A DNA stretch of 64,000 nucleotides, from positions 1 through 64,000 of the forward strand of contig NZ_CP166769.1 in the NCBI RefSeq assembly GCF_041345015.1. The letters are read 5' to 3'. The position numbers and the translations under genes were made by a program. Positions 8,892 to 19,226 of this stretch are shown piece after piece. This DNA is from Bartonella sp. DGB1. Lineage in GTDB: Bacteria; Pseudomonadota; Alphaproteobacteria; Rhizobiales; Rhizobiaceae. The number at the start of each line of letters is the position of its first letter. Within the stretch, counting starts at the first letter, position 1. The notes below the pieces were generated by a model that worked only from the letters and a program-made list of their open reading frames with translations, had not been told where the DNA came from and did no database searches.

Positions 8892-11800
8892 ATGCTAACA
8901 AATATAAATCCACATCAAGCATCAGAAGTAACTTTAACAAAAAATATCTGTAGTAATTCTAAAGAATTAACAGACTTTACTAATATGTTTTTTGCTTGGG
9001 TTTCTGAAAGCGACTTAGACTATTATGATACAGCAAGTAAGAATAAAGCAGCTAAGATAGCCTTTGAAACTTTGTTGCAATATCAGGGGTGCGAACCATT
9101 TATTAACATAGACGAAAGTATTTCACAAAAAAATGGGCGGCCATTAACTGTGTTAACAATAATCAATGACAACAAACCATTTCTTGTTGATACAATAATA
9201 GGTCAAATTAACAAATTAAAATTATCCCTACAACTCATTGCTCACCCCGTATTTAATATAACCAAAATTGGCTCAGACACTATAAAAATTCATTCTAAAA
9301 CAACGAAACAAGAAGATCAAAAACAATTAAGTGTGGTTCAAATACATTTATCTAAATTAAATGAAGATATACAAAAAAAATTATTATCAGCATTAGATAA
9401 ATCATTAAAACAAGCAATTGTCGCAGTAAGAGACTGGCGACCTATGGTTAATGAAATTAATAAAATTATCACTGACTATAACAAGCCTCTAGAAAACCAG
9501 AATTTTGAAGATAGACTACAAGTAGTTAATTTACTCCATTGGTTAGTTAATGACAATTTTGTTATTTTAGGACTAAGAGAATATAGATACAATAAAAATG
9601 CCCTCGATAAAATGTATCTATATCCAAAAGGAGTACAATTAGGAATATTACAAGATGAAACAATCCTAATATTAAAAAATAACACTGAAGATGAAACACC
9701 TGCAGAGATATTATCTTTTATGCAAAGTGATTCATTATTTATAGTAACAAAAGCAAATGCTAGATCACAAGTACATCGTCAGACTTGGTTAGATTATATT
9801 GGTGTAAAATTATTTGACAAAGATGGTCAATTATATGGAGAAATGCGTATAATAGGATTATTCAGAGCAAATGCTTACACTAATTCAATTTTCTCTATAC
9901 CTCACCTTAAGTCAAAAGCTCAAGAAGTGATTAAATCGCTAGGTTTTGGTCATTCAGATTATTCTGGTAAAGCGATAATTAATATATTAGAAACTTACCC
10001 GAGAGAATTATTATTTAGAATCTCTGAAAAAGACCTTACAAGACATATTAAATATATATTAGAATTAAAAGAAAGACCTAAAACAAAAGTATTAGTTAGT
10101 GATGACGAATTTGGGCGCTTTGTATCGATTTTAATCTATATACCTAGAGATCTAGTAAATTTTGGAATTCAACAAAAAATAACCAATTTTTTAACTGAAA
10201 CATTCCAATCAAATGCCTATGAATTTAGTCCTTTATTCTTAGAAAATTCGCTTACTTATTTAAATTATACTATCTATAGTAAAGGACAAAATACTTTACC
10301 AAAAATTGATAGAGACCAATTAGAGCTGAATATTAAAAAAATAGCTACCCCTTGGTCAGAATCCATTGAAGAAATCACGTTCAATAACCCGGCTATCAAT
10401 GGAGAAGTAGCAGCTATTGCTAAAAATTTTTCACAAGCATATAAAGATCAATTTTCAGCGAATGAAGCTGTAATAGATGCACAACATATTTTAACTCTTA
10501 CAAAAGAAAAACCTTTATCTGTTCGCTTTAATGCTTATAAAAACGAAGATGAAAATCATTTTAATATAAAGTTATACCATAAAAAAAATGCATTAGCACT
10601 TTCTGCTAGAGTTCCTATCTTAGAACGCATGGGTTTTAAAGTAATATCAGAACAAACATTTGCGTTAACGAATAATGATGGAGTAAAAACATATATCCAT
10701 GATATGTTAATAAGACCAGCTAACAACGACTTAATACAAATAAATGAATTAAGTGGGTTATTAGAAGATAGTTTTTACCAAATTTGGGTTGGTAACGTTG
10801 ATAATGATTATTATAATAGTCTAATTGTAACCGCAAAACTAGACTGGCAACAAATTGTAGTTTTACGTGCCTACGGCAGTTACTTACAACAAATAGGAAT
10901 AAGTTATTCTCAAGATTTTATCGCTAATAGTTTAAACAATAATCCTAACTTAAGTCGTGCAATATATCAGTTATTTAATTTACGTTTTAATCCGCAATTT
11001 GCAAAACAAAAAGTTAATAACGATATAAAAGAGCTAACTAACAAAATTGAACTAATGTTACAAGACGTTCAAAGTTTAGATGAAGATACTATCTTCCGCC
11101 GTTATTTATGTTTAGTGTTAGCGACAATTAGAACCAATGCTTTTCAAAATTTACCTGTTTGTCAATTACCTGAGGCATTAGCTTTTAAGTTTAAACCTAG
11201 TAAAATTGAATTTTTACCACGTCCACGTCCATATAGAGAAATTTTCGTATATAGTACTGCGGTTGAAGGGGTACATTTACGCTTTGGCCCTGTAGCCCGT
11301 GGTGGAATAAGATGGTCAGATAGAGCTCAAGATTACCGTACTGAAATTTTAGGATTAGTAAAAGCACAACAAGTTAAAAATGCTGTTATCGTACCCCTTG
11401 GCTCTAAAGGCGGTTTCTATCCGAAAAAACTACCTAATGTAACTGACAGATCTATTATAAATCAAGCGGGCAGAGAAGCATATATAACTTATATAACTGC
11501 TCTATTATCTGTCACCGATAATATTGTTAATCAGCAAGTAGTTACGCCTAAAAATGTAATAAAATATGATAAGAATGATCCTTATTTTGTCTTAGCTGCA
11601 GATAAAGGTACTGCTACTTTTTCTGATACTGCAAATTCTGTAAGCCAGAAATATAATTTCTGGTTAGATGATGCTTTTGCATCTGGAGGATCTGCTGGTT
11701 ATGATCATAAAAAAATGGGCATTACAGCAAAAGGAGCCTGGGAAGCTGTTAAGAGACATTTCCGTGAAATGGATTATGATATTCAAACACAGCCATTCAC

Positions 11801-13703
11801 CGTAGTAGGTGTTGGAGATATGTCTGGAGATGTTTTTGGAAATGGTATGCTACTATCACCAAAAATACGTTTAATTGCTGCTTTTGACCATAGAGATATT
11901 TTCCTTGATCCAAATCCAGATGAATCTGTAAGCTTTGAAGAAAGAAAAAGATTATTCCAGCTACCAAGATCAAGTTGGCAAGATTATGACACAAGTAAAT
12001 TATCTGCCGGTGGTGGTATCTATTCTAGATCAGCTAAAACTATAACTTTATCTAAAGAAGCTGCAAAAGCTATTGGATTTGATAAATTACAAGCTACTCC
12101 ACTAGAAATAATCAAAGCTATATTAAAAGCACCTGCTGATTTATTATGGTTTGGTGGTATTGGCACATATGTTAGAGGATCTAATGAAAGTGATTTACAA
12201 GTAGGAGATCACGCAAATGATCTCATTAGAATAACCGGAAAAGAGGTAAAAGCAAAAGTTATTGGTGAAGGCGCCAATCTAGGAGTAACACCTCTTGGAA
12301 GGATAGAATTTTGCCTTAATAAAGGGCATTGTAATTCTGATGCGATAGATAATTCAGCTGGTGTTAATTGTTCTGATGTGGAAGTCAATATAAAAATCGC
12401 ATTCGCTCAAGCATTAGCAGAAAATAAAATAACTCGTGAAGAAAGAAATAAATTATTAGAGTCAATGACTGATGAAGTCAGTGAGAAAGTTCTACTTAAC
12501 AATTATGAACAAACCCTTAGTTTATCATTAGAGCAAAAAAAGGGCTTAACTGAGACTGTATATCAGGATCGCTTTATGACATATCTAGAAACTAGAGGGC
12601 TACTTGATAGAAATATTGAAACTCTACCTAATAGCCAAGAAATAGAGGAAAGAATTCAAAAGAAAATCCCGTTAACAAGACCTGAACTAGCTATTATAAT
12701 GGCATATGCAAAAAATACCCTAACTGAGGATTTAACTAAAGGAGATTTAATTAATGATCCTTACTTAAAGACAACTCTATTGAATTATTTCCCGGTAAAA
12801 ATGCAGGAAAATTACTCTCAACAATTGGAGCAACATCAATTAAGACAAAATATAATCGCTATGATTTTATCTAATGATATTATTAATCGTCTCGGTGCTG
12901 CTGCTATTTATAAACTGCAGGAAACATTCAGTGCGTCAGTAGATGATATTTTAAAAGCTTATATTATTGCTAGAGATGGTTTTGATTTTATTACTCTTTA
13001 TCAAGAAATAAATGCTTTAGATAATAAAATATCTGGGGTAACACAAAATGAACTTTATTCATTATTAGCGAACAGTTTAACAAAAGTTACCTGTTGGTTA
13101 TTGAGGCATACTAACAATATGTCAATGTTGGAAGAACAGATTAAAGATATTCAAAATATTAATGATATTTTAAGAAAAAAATTAAAAATCATTGTACCAC
13201 AAAATATTTTAGAAGGTTTAGCTAAAAAAGAAAATGCCTATAAAACTATAGGACTTAGCGAAACATTAAGCTTTCACTTAGCTTATTTAGGTGTTATACC
13301 AATCATACCGGATATAATGTTAATAGCTAAAAGAGCAAATGTTGATATTGAAACAGCTACAAAAAATTATTTTATTTTAGCTGATATCATGGGCAAAAAT
13401 AATCTTGAAAACACTAGCTTTAACATTAGTCGATCAGATTATTATGATAATATAGCTTTAAACAGAGCAAATGACACTATAGCAGAAGCATTTAGAAATA
13501 TTTTAGTAGCGGTAATTTGTAACTTTTCTCAATCTGATGATCCAGTAAATATGTGGTATAATCAAGATAAAGAGAAAATTAGAACTATGCAGAAAAAAGT
13601 AAAAGATTTACTTTTAAGGAATCTAACTGTTTCTCGATTTACTGTCGCTGCTTATATAATAGCTGATTTTGCTACATCACTTGATCTGCAAAATAATAAT
13701 TAA
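8892..13703 (+). CDS. gdhB: NAD-specific glutamate dehydrogenase, large (180 kDa) type
   Basis: Catalyses oxidative deamination of glutamate to 2-oxoglutarate with NAD, feeding amino-acid carbon into the TCA cycle encoded nearby. The 1603-residue size, a long regulatory N-terminal half and a C-terminal catalytic half identify the large bacterial GDH class. Catalytic hallmarks are FGPVARGGIRWSDR, EILGLVKAQQVKNAVIVPLGSKGGF (about nt 11285-11410), and the nucleotide-binding region GVGDMSGDVFGNGML and GEGANLGVTPLGRIEF. The start is backed by TGAGG about 9 nt upstream. The gene ends only 3 bp from the convergent lysA stop. It is intact, with no frameshift. Confidence 0.95.
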   Translation: MLTNINPHQASEVTLTKNICSNSKELTDFTNMFFAWVSESDLDYYDTASKNKAAKIAFETLLQYQGCEPFINIDESISQKNGRPLTVLTIINDNKPFLVDTIIGQINKLKLSLQLIAHPVFNITKIGSDTIKIHSKTTKQEDQKQLSVVQIHLSKLNEDIQKKLLSALDKSLKQAIVAVRDWRPMVNEINKIITDYNKPLENQNFEDRLQVVNLLHWLVNDNFVILGLREYRYNKNALDKMYLYPKGVQLGILQDETILILKNNTEDETPAEILSFMQSDSLFIVTKANARSQVHRQTWLDYIGVKLFDKDGQLYGEMRIIGLFRANAYTNSIFSIPHLKSKAQEVIKSLGFGHSDYSGKAIINILETYPRELLFRISEKDLTRHIKYILELKERPKTKVLVSDDEFGRFVSILIYIPRDLVNFGIQQKITNFLTETFQSNAYEFSPLFLENSLTYLNYTIYSKGQNTLPKIDRDQLELNIKKIATPWSESIEEITFNNPAINGEVAAIAKNFSQAYKDQFSANEAVIDAQHILTLTKEKPLSVRFNAYKNEDENHFNIKLYHKKNALALSARVPILERMGFKVISEQTFALTNNDGVKTYIHDMLIRPANNDLIQINELSGLLEDSFYQIWVGNVDNDYYNSLIVTAKLDWQQIVVLRAYGSYLQQIGISYSQDFIANSLNNNPNLSRAIYQLFNLRFNPQFAKQKVNNDIKELTNKIELMLQDVQSLDEDTIFRRYLCLVLATIRTNAFQNLPVCQLPEALAFKFKPSKIEFLPRPRPYREIFVYSTAVEGVHLRFGPVARGGIRWSDRAQDYRTEILGLVKAQQVKNAVIVPLGSKGGFYPKKLPNVTDRSIINQAGREAYITYITALLSVTDNIVNQQVVTPKNVIKYDKNDPYFVLAADKGTATFSDTANSVSQKYNFWLDDAFASGGSAGYDHKKMGITAKGAWEAVKRHFREMDYDIQTQPFTVVGVGDMSGDVFGNGMLLSPKIRLIAAFDHRDIFLDPNPDESVSFEERKRLFQLPRSSWQDYDTSKLSAGGGIYSRSAKTITLSKEAAKAIGFDKLQATPLEIIKAILKAPADLLWFGGIGTYVRGSNESDLQVGDHANDLIRITGKEVKAKVIGEGANLGVTPLGRIEFCLNKGHCNSDAIDNSAGVNCSDVEVNIKIAFAQALAENKITREERNKLLESMTDEVSEKVLLNNYEQTLSLSLEQKKGLTETVYQDRFMTYLETRGLLDRNIETLPNSQEIEERIQKKIPLTRPELAIIMAYAKNTLTEDLTKGDLINDPYLKTTLLNYFPVKMQENYSQQLEQHQLRQNIIAMILSNDIINRLGAAAIYKLQETFSASVDDILKAYIIARDGFDFITLYQEINALDNKISGVTQNELYSLLANSLTKVTCWLLRHTNNMSMLEEQIKDIQNINDILRKKLKIIVPQNILEGLAKKENAYKTIGLSETLSFHLAYLGVIPIIPDIMLIAKRANVDIETATKNYFILADIMGKNNLENTSFNISRSDYYDNIALNRANDTIAEAFRNILVAVICNFSQSDDPVNMWYNQDKEKIRTMQKKVKDLLLRNLTVSRFTVAAYIIADFATSLDLQNNN

Positions 13704-13706
13704 CTA

Positions 13707-14972
13707 TTAATCTAACCAACTAGGGATATACTCGTTATCAATCATCTGATCCACTGTCCAGACTGGGCGAATAACATCGTATATCCCTCCTTGAACTAAG
13801 ATCTCTGCAATAATATTACGACTATTATAACTATTACTCATACAAGCTCCATAAGCTCCTGTAGTAGAAATAACAAGTTTATCACCTGTATTCAGAATAG
13901 GTAGTTTACGCGATAAAGCAAGATAATCGCCGGTTTCACAAACTGGTCCAACTATATCCGTTAAATATTCATTAGAATCTATTACAGATCTATCGACTAT
14001 ATTAACTTCATGATAAGCCTCATATAAAGTAGGACGCATCAAATCATTCATTCCTGCATCTACTATCAAAAAGTTTTTTGCTAATCCTTTTTTGCAAAAA
14101 ATTACTGAAGTAACTAATATACCGCTATTAGCGACTAAATATCTACCTGGTTCACAAATTATCGGTAGTTCCAATGAAGCAAAATATTTTTTTATTAACT
14201 CAGCATAATCTTCCACTGATAAAATCTCACTATTGGAATCATATGGTATACCTAGCCCCCCTCCAACATCGATATGAGACAATCTTATATTTTGCGCTTG
14301 TAACTTTTTGATAAAATCATACATTACCGCAAAAGCACAAGCAAAAGGTTCTGCTTGTGTTATTTGACTACCTATATGCATAGTTATGCCAACTATTTCT
14401 AAATGACAATGGTCTGCAGCCCAAAGATATAACTCATAAGCTTCATCTAAGGGGATTCCGAATTTATTCTCTGATTTACCAGTAGATATTTTACTATGAG
14501 TTTTAGCATCAATATCAGGATTTATTCTGATAGATATTGGCGCTTTTTTATTTAATAACTCGGCCCTTTTAGCAATTTGAATTAACTCTGCTCTAGATTC
14601 TACATTAAATGATCTTATATTATTTAATAAAGCAAAATCTATTTCTTCTATTTGTTTACCTACACCAGAAAATACTATTTTTTCTGCTGGAATATTAGCT
14701 TTTAATGCTCTTTTTAACTCGCCAATAGATACAATATCAGCCCCACAAGATTGACGCTGTAATAAGGATAAAATAGCCATACTAGGATTAGCCTTAATGG
14801 CATAGGCTATAGTTACGTTTAAATCTTTAACAGCATTGGCAAATCTATTATAATTGTCTATAATAGCGGAACTAGAATAACAATAAAATGGGGTCTTAAT
14901 TTTATTAGCTATATTCGTTATGCTAATATCTTCAACATATAATTTATTATCTATATATTTAAAATAACTCAT
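13707..14972 (-). CDS. lysA: Diaminopimelate decarboxylase
   Basis: The PLP enzyme of the last lysine-biosynthesis step, meso-diaminopimelate to lysine. The 421-residue product has the alanine-racemase-like barrel with the PLP lysine in AYAIKANPS, the HIGSQI segment, the phosphate-binding DVGGGLGIPYD and CEPGRYLVANSG motifs, and the C-terminal catalytic cysteine region VCETGDYLA and GAYGACMSNSYNSR. dapB and dapF are also in the window, so the DAP branch is represented. In relatives argH and a small lipoprotein gene often lie between tlpA and lysA; here tlpA is divergent and adjacent, suggesting loss of argH from this place. Confidence 0.95.
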   Translation of the reverse strand: MSYFKYIDNKLYVEDISITNIANKIKTPFYCYSSSAIIDNYNRFANAVKDLNVTIAYAIKANPSMAILSLLQRQSCGADIVSIGELKRALKANIPAEKIVFSGVGKQIEEIDFALLNNIRSFNVESRAELIQIAKRAELLNKKAPISIRINPDIDAKTHSKISTGKSENKFGIPLDEAYELYLWAADHCHLEIVGITMHIGSQITQAEPFACAFAVMYDFIKKLQAQNIRLSHIDVGGGLGIPYDSNSEILSVEDYAELIKKYFASLELPIICEPGRYLVANSGILVTSVIFCKKGLAKNFLIVDAGMNDLMRPTLYEAYHEVNIVDRSVIDSNEYLTDIVGPVCETGDYLALSRKLPILNTGDKLVISTTGAYGACMSNSYNSRNIIAEILVQGGIYDVIRPVWTVDQMIDNEYIPSWLD

Positions 14973-15051
14973 AATTTGCCCTGCTTAAAATAAAGTGATA
15001 TATTTCTTATCTTATTCTTATATTAATTACAATCAGTAAGGAGTTAAAATC

Positions 15052-15675
15052 ATGCTATTAAAGACAATAAATATCTTAATAAAGATTTTACTATTTACGA
15101 CTTTAGCTTTTTACTTTAATCATCCTGTAGTAGCACAACAAAAATTATCACTACAAACTAAACAACAACAACTAATATCATACTCTGTTCCAAAATCTTT
15201 ATCAAATATTATAATATTTGATAAACCATTGGATATAAGCCACGTATCTTTTACTGATACAAAAAAACAATTTTTTATAAAAGATTTTCAAAATGACGTG
15301 GTTGTAATGTATGCATGGGCTAGTTTTTGTGGTCATTGCAAAAAATCCATGCCAAAATTAAATGATTTACAAAAAAGAATACAGGATGAAAATATTAAAA
15401 TTATTGCTCTTAATGTAGATTCAAAAGGACCTAAAAGAGCCTTAAAATTTGTTAATAGTTTAGAAGATATGTTGATAGAATTTTACTATATAAATAATAA
15501 CAGTTTAACCAACTTTGCTTATGAACACGCAAATGCCTTTACAATACTTGGAGTGCCTTTTATCTTCATAATAAATAAAAAAAGCGAAGCTGTAGCCTTA
15601 ATCATAGGTACAATTAACTTAGATAGTCCAGAGATTATAACTTTTCTAAAAAATATAAAAAAAATCTATAAATAA
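15052..15675 (+). CDS. TlpA-like thioredoxin-fold protein with a CGHC active site
   Basis: A secreted or membrane-tethered thioredoxin-fold protein. Residues 1-29 form a hydrophobic signal/anchor (MLLKTINILIKILLF... VVA). The thioredoxin domain has the redox motif WASFCGHCKK (about residues 90-99) and the cis-Pro LGVPFIF near residue 167. TlpA/ResA proteins supply periplasmic reductant, for example to cytochrome maturation. CGHC is the PDI-like motif; many TlpA/ResA proteins have Pro in the third variable position, so the redox potential may differ. An AAGGAG element precedes the ATG. It diverges from lysA. Confidence 0.8.
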   Translation: MLLKTINILIKILLFTTLAFYFNHPVVAQQKLSLQTKQQQLISYSVPKSLSNIIIFDKPLDISHVSFTDTKKQFFIKDFQNDVVVMYAWASFCGHCKKSMPKLNDLQKRIQDENIKIIALNVDSKGPKRALKFVNSLEDMLIEFYYINNNSLTNFAYEHANAFTILGVPFIFIINKKSEAVALIIGTINLDSPEIITFLKNIKKIYK

Positions 15676-15676
15676 T

Positions 15677-16525
15677 CTATCTTTTATCTTTATTATATTT
15701 AAAAACTGAAATAAGAGCTGAGTTAAATTCAGCTCCATAAATGAAAATAAGTCCCATAAGATATAAAAATATCATTACTATCACTATCGATGCTAAACCA
15801 GCATAAGTAGAAAAATAATTAGCTAAATTTTTTAAATATAAAATAAAACAATAAGAACCTATTCCCCATAAAATAAAACTTACAATTATTCCTGGTATTA
15901 TTTGTAATAATTTTAACGATTGGTTAGGTAGAAAAATATGACTAAATAATATACCTAAAATTAACGATAACAGCGCTAGCGTAGATTTATTACTATTTAA
16001 ATATTGTAAAACAACAGATCCAGACAAATAAAAGTCTGAACAAGGCATTATAATAAATAACAAACTAAAAAATACTAAAAATAACGAAAAAATTACAATA
16101 AATAAAATATGTTGTACACGTAAAAACAACCAACTTCTAGTCTCAATTAAACCATAGGCTCTATTTAAAGCAACTCTCAAAGCATCTACACCACTAGCTG
16201 CAAAATATAAAGTAGCTAAAATTGATAATGTTAAAATACTACTCTCTGGCTTGCTCAAAACCTTGTAAATTTCTTGTGAAATAGGAGCTGTTATTTCTTG
16301 TGGTCCATTATCAAAAATCAAGCCAACAATGAATTGAGATAGATTTTCAGCACCTACAATCCACGAGATACTACTCGCAAGAGAAGTGACAAATATTAAA
16401 AAAGGAAATAATGCTAATAAACAAGAAAAAGCTAAATGACTTGCATAAACAAATCCTTCATCTTCCAGAAAGTTAATGATTGAAAGCCTAAAAACTTTAA
16501 ATAATTTTTTGAAAAATTCTAGCAT
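15677..16525 (-). CDS. YihY/BrkB family inner-membrane protein
   Basis: A 282-residue polytopic membrane protein with about six hydrophobic segments. Family features are HLAFSCLLALFPFL near residue 30, the YFAASGVDALRVALNRAYG block (about residues 105-125), and the C-terminal YAGLASIVIVMIFLYLMG and IFIYGAEFNS segments. Older names linking this family to RNase BN or complement resistance are not firm, so no function is assigned. It converges on tlpA, with a single base between the two stop codons, and stands alone upstream of the lpdA block. Confidence 0.85.
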   Translation of the reverse strand: MLEFFKKLFKVFRLSIINFLEDEGFVYASHLAFSCLLALFPFLIFVTSLASSISWIVGAENLSQFIVGLIFDNGPQEITAPISQEIYKVLSKPESSILTLSILATLYFAASGVDALRVALNRAYGLIETRSWLFLRVQHILFIVIFSLFLVFFSLLFIIMPCSDFYLSGSVVLQYLNSNKSTLALLSLILGILFSHIFLPNQSLKLLQIIPGIIVSFILWGIGSYCFILYLKNLANYFSTYAGLASIVIVMIFLYLMGLIFIYGAEFNSALISVFKYNKDKR

Positions 16526-16578
16526 AGGCTCTCAAACTATCAAATAATTATATACCCCTATTAAGGGAGATATAATTA

Positions 16579-17985
16579 TTACATATGTATAGGTTTTGAA
16601 AAGGCAGCAAGGGCTGCTTCTCTTACTGCTTCAGACATAGTTGGATGTGCATGACAAACGCGAGCAAGATCTTCTGCAGAGCCACTAAATTCCATTAAAA
16701 CTGCTAGTTCATGTATCATTTCACCTGCATTATAGCCTAAAATATGACCACCTAATACTTTGTCACTTTTAGCATCAGTTAAAATCTTAACAAAACCATC
16801 TGTATGTAACATAGCTCTTGCTCTACCATTAGCAATAAAAGAAAATTTACCTACTTTATATTCTATTCCAGCAGATTTAAGCTCTTCTTCACTTTTACCT
16901 ACAGTAGCAACTTCAGGATAAGTATATATTACACTAGGAATAACATCATAATTAACATGTCCTGCCTGACCGGCAATTTTTTCAACTACAGCAATTGCTT
17001 CATCTTCTGCTTTATGAGCTAACATAGGACCTTTTACTACGTCACCAATAGCATAAACACCAGCTATATTGGTTTCCCAATGTTCATTAATCTGAATAAA
17101 ACCGCGTTCATCACAAAGAATCCCAGCTTCAGCTAATCCTAAATTTGCTGTATATGGGCGTCGTCCAGTAGAAACTAGAACTACATCAGCAGAAATAACT
17201 TCAGCATCACCACCCTTTACAGATTCAAAGGTAACATTGACTTTTTTACCATCTTTCTGCACGTCGGTAACTTTTGCACCAAGATTAAAACTAAAACCTT
17301 GTTTTTCCATCATACGTTGAAAATTTTTAGCTATTTCTTTATCAATTCCTGCTAATAGACGATCTTGATATTCAACTACAGTCACTTGGCTACCTAATCT
17401 TGCCCAGACAGAGCCTAACTCTAAGCCAATTACACCGCCACCTATAACTATTAAAGAATCTGGTATCTGAGATAAAGATAAAGCTCCAGTAGAAGTAACA
17501 ATATTTTTTTCATCAAATTCAACTTTTACACCTGGTAAAGGCATAACCTCTGAACCAGTTGCAATTATTATATTTTTAGTCTCTAATTGCTGTTTTTTAC
17601 CTTCAGTATCGGTTAATTCTACTATACCAGCAGAAATAATACGACCTGTAGCTCTAAAACTATCAACTTTATTTTTTTTAAATAAGAAAGAAATACCTGA
17701 AGTATTAGCATCAATTACAGATTGCTTATGCTTCATCATTTTTTCTAAATTAACTTTTACTTGTTTAACTTCTATTCCCAAATCATCAAAATTCTGTTGC
17801 GCCTCTTCGAACATCTCAGAAGCATGCAATAAAGCTTTTGAAGGAATACAACCAACATTTAAACAAGTACCACCAAAAGTAGTGTTTTTTTCTACTATAG
17901 CAACTTTAAATCCTAATTGTGCCGCTTTTATAGCTGCCACATAACCACCAGGTCCACTGCCTATAACTATAACATCATATGACAT
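16579..17985 (-). CDS. lpdA: Dihydrolipoyl dehydrogenase (E3)
   Basis: FAD enzyme that reoxidises dihydrolipoyl groups of 2-oxoglutarate dehydrogenase and related complexes using NAD. The 468-residue product has the FAD motif VIGSGPGGYVAA, the redox disulfide GGTCLNVGCIPSKALL, a second Rossmann motif VIGGGVIGLELGS, the FAD segment GVYAIGDVVKGPMLAHKAEDE and the catalytic His-Glu in HAHPTMSEAVREA. It follows sucB by 12 bp on the same strand, so it is most likely the dedicated E3 of the adjacent complex. Confidence 0.96.
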   Translation of the reverse strand: MSYDVIVIGSGPGGYVAAIKAAQLGFKVAIVEKNTTFGGTCLNVGCIPSKALLHASEMFEEAQQNFDDLGIEVKQVKVNLEKMMKHKQSVIDANTSGISFLFKKNKVDSFRATGRIISAGIVELTDTEGKKQQLETKNIIIATGSEVMPLPGVKVEFDEKNIVTSTGALSLSQIPDSLIVIGGGVIGLELGSVWARLGSQVTVVEYQDRLLAGIDKEIAKNFQRMMEKQGFSFNLGAKVTDVQKDGKKVNVTFESVKGGDAEVISADVVLVSTGRRPYTANLGLAEAGILCDERGFIQINEHWETNIAGVYAIGDVVKGPMLAHKAEDEAIAVVEKIAGQAGHVNYDVIPSVIYTYPEVATVGKSEEELKSAGIEYKVGKFSFIANGRARAMLHTDGFVKILTDAKSDKVLGGHILGYNAGEMIHELAVLMEFSGSAEDLARVCHAHPTMSEAVREAALAAFSKPIHM

Positions 17986-17997
17986 ATCTATCTCCTT

Positions 17998-19206
17998 TTA
18001 TAAATCTAACACAAGACGCTCTGGATCTTCTAAACTCTCTTTTACTCTCACTAAGAAAGTAACAGCCTCTTGTCCGTCAACGATACGGTGATCATATGAT
18101 AAAGCTAAATACATCATTGGTCTAATAACAATCTGCCCATTCATTACTACAGGACGTTCTTGAATTTTATGCATACCAAGGATACCAGATTGAGGAGCAT
18201 TTAAAATAGGAGTTGACATCAACGAACCATATACACCACCATTAGATATCGTAAAGCTACCACCTTGCATATCTGCCATAGATAATTTACCATCTCTCGC
18301 AGCTCTACCTAAGCGACCTATTTCTTTTTCTATCTCAGCTATAGACATTTGATCTGCATTGCGTACTACAGGAACAACCAAACCTTTTTCAGTTCCAACA
18401 GCAACACCAATATGAGCAAAATTCTTATAGATTATATCTGTTCCATCTATTTCGGCATTAACGGCTGGTATTTCATTTAAAGCATGGCAAACAGCACGAG
18501 TGAAAAAGCCCATAAAACCAAGTTTTACACCGTGTTTTTTTTCAAAAATATCTTTATATTTTTTACGTAAATTCATAACAGCAGACATATCAACTTCATT
18601 AAAAGTAGTTAACATAGCCGCCGTATTTTGAGCCTCTTTCAAACGTCTCGCGATTGTCTGACGTAATTTTGTCATTCTAACACGCTCTTCACGTATATTA
18701 TCTTCTTGTGGAGGAGATACACGTTCTGGAGCTGCAGCAGTAGTAGGAGGAGCTGAGTGAACATTAGCTAATGAGGATAAAATATCACCTTTTAAAATCT
18801 GCCCTCTTTTACCAGAACCAGAAATTTGATTTTGATCAAGATTATTTTCTACCATAAGTTTTTTAGCAGCAGGAGAGGGTGACATAATCTCACTAGATGA
18901 TGCGGTTGCGACTGCAGGCTCAGGAACAGTTTCTTTGACAATATTAGCTGCATCAGCTTGACTTGATTCACCTTCGGCAACAACAGCTAACAAAGCACCT
19001 ACAGCTACTGTATCACCTTCATTTAAAGCTAGAGACTGCAAAACTCCAGAAACAGGAGATGGAACTTCAACTGTTACTTTATCGGTTTCCAATTCGACGA
19101 TTGGTTCATCAATATTTATAAAATCCCCTACTTTTTTAAAATATTTGCCAATTGTAGCTTCAGTAACAGATTCGCCTAACGCAGGAACTTTAATTTCTAT
19201 TGTCAT
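17998..19206 (-). CDS. sucB: 2-oxoglutarate dehydrogenase E2, dihydrolipoyl succinyltransferase
   Basis: Core acyltransferase of the 2-oxoglutarate dehydrogenase complex, moving succinyl groups to CoA. The start is set to the ATG at 19206 ([13 protein letters not shown]), with GAGAG just upstream; an upstream TTG would add five residues without support. Domains in order: one lipoyl domain with [12 protein letters not shown] carrying the lipoylated Lys, an Ala/Ser-rich linker, a peripheral subunit-binding domain ([13 protein letters not shown]...), a second linker, then the catalytic domain with [12 protein letters not shown] and the active-site [11 protein letters not shown]. sucA lies immediately upstream and lpdA downstream. 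Confidence 0.96.
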   Translation of the reverse strand: MTIEIKVPALGESVTEATIGKYFKKVGDFINIDEPIVELETDKVTVEVPSPVSGVLQSLALNEGDTVAVGALLAVVAEGESSQADAANIVKETVPEPAVATASSSEIMSPSPAAKKLMVENNLDQNQISGSGKRGQILKGDILSSLANVHSAPPTTAAAPERVSPPQEDNIREERVRMTKLRQTIARRLKEAQNTAAMLTTFNEVDMSAVMNLRKKYKDIFEKKHGVKLGFMGFFTRAVCHALNEIPAVNAEIDGTDIIYKNFAHIGVAVGTEKGLVVPVVRNADQMSIAEIEKEIGRLGRAARDGKLSMADMQGGSFTISNGGVYGSLMSTPILNAPQSGILGMHKIQERPVVMNGQIVIRPMMYLALSYDHRIVDGQEAVTFLVRVKESLEDPERLVLDL

Positions 19207-19226
19207 ATTTTTTTCTCTCAACCTAA

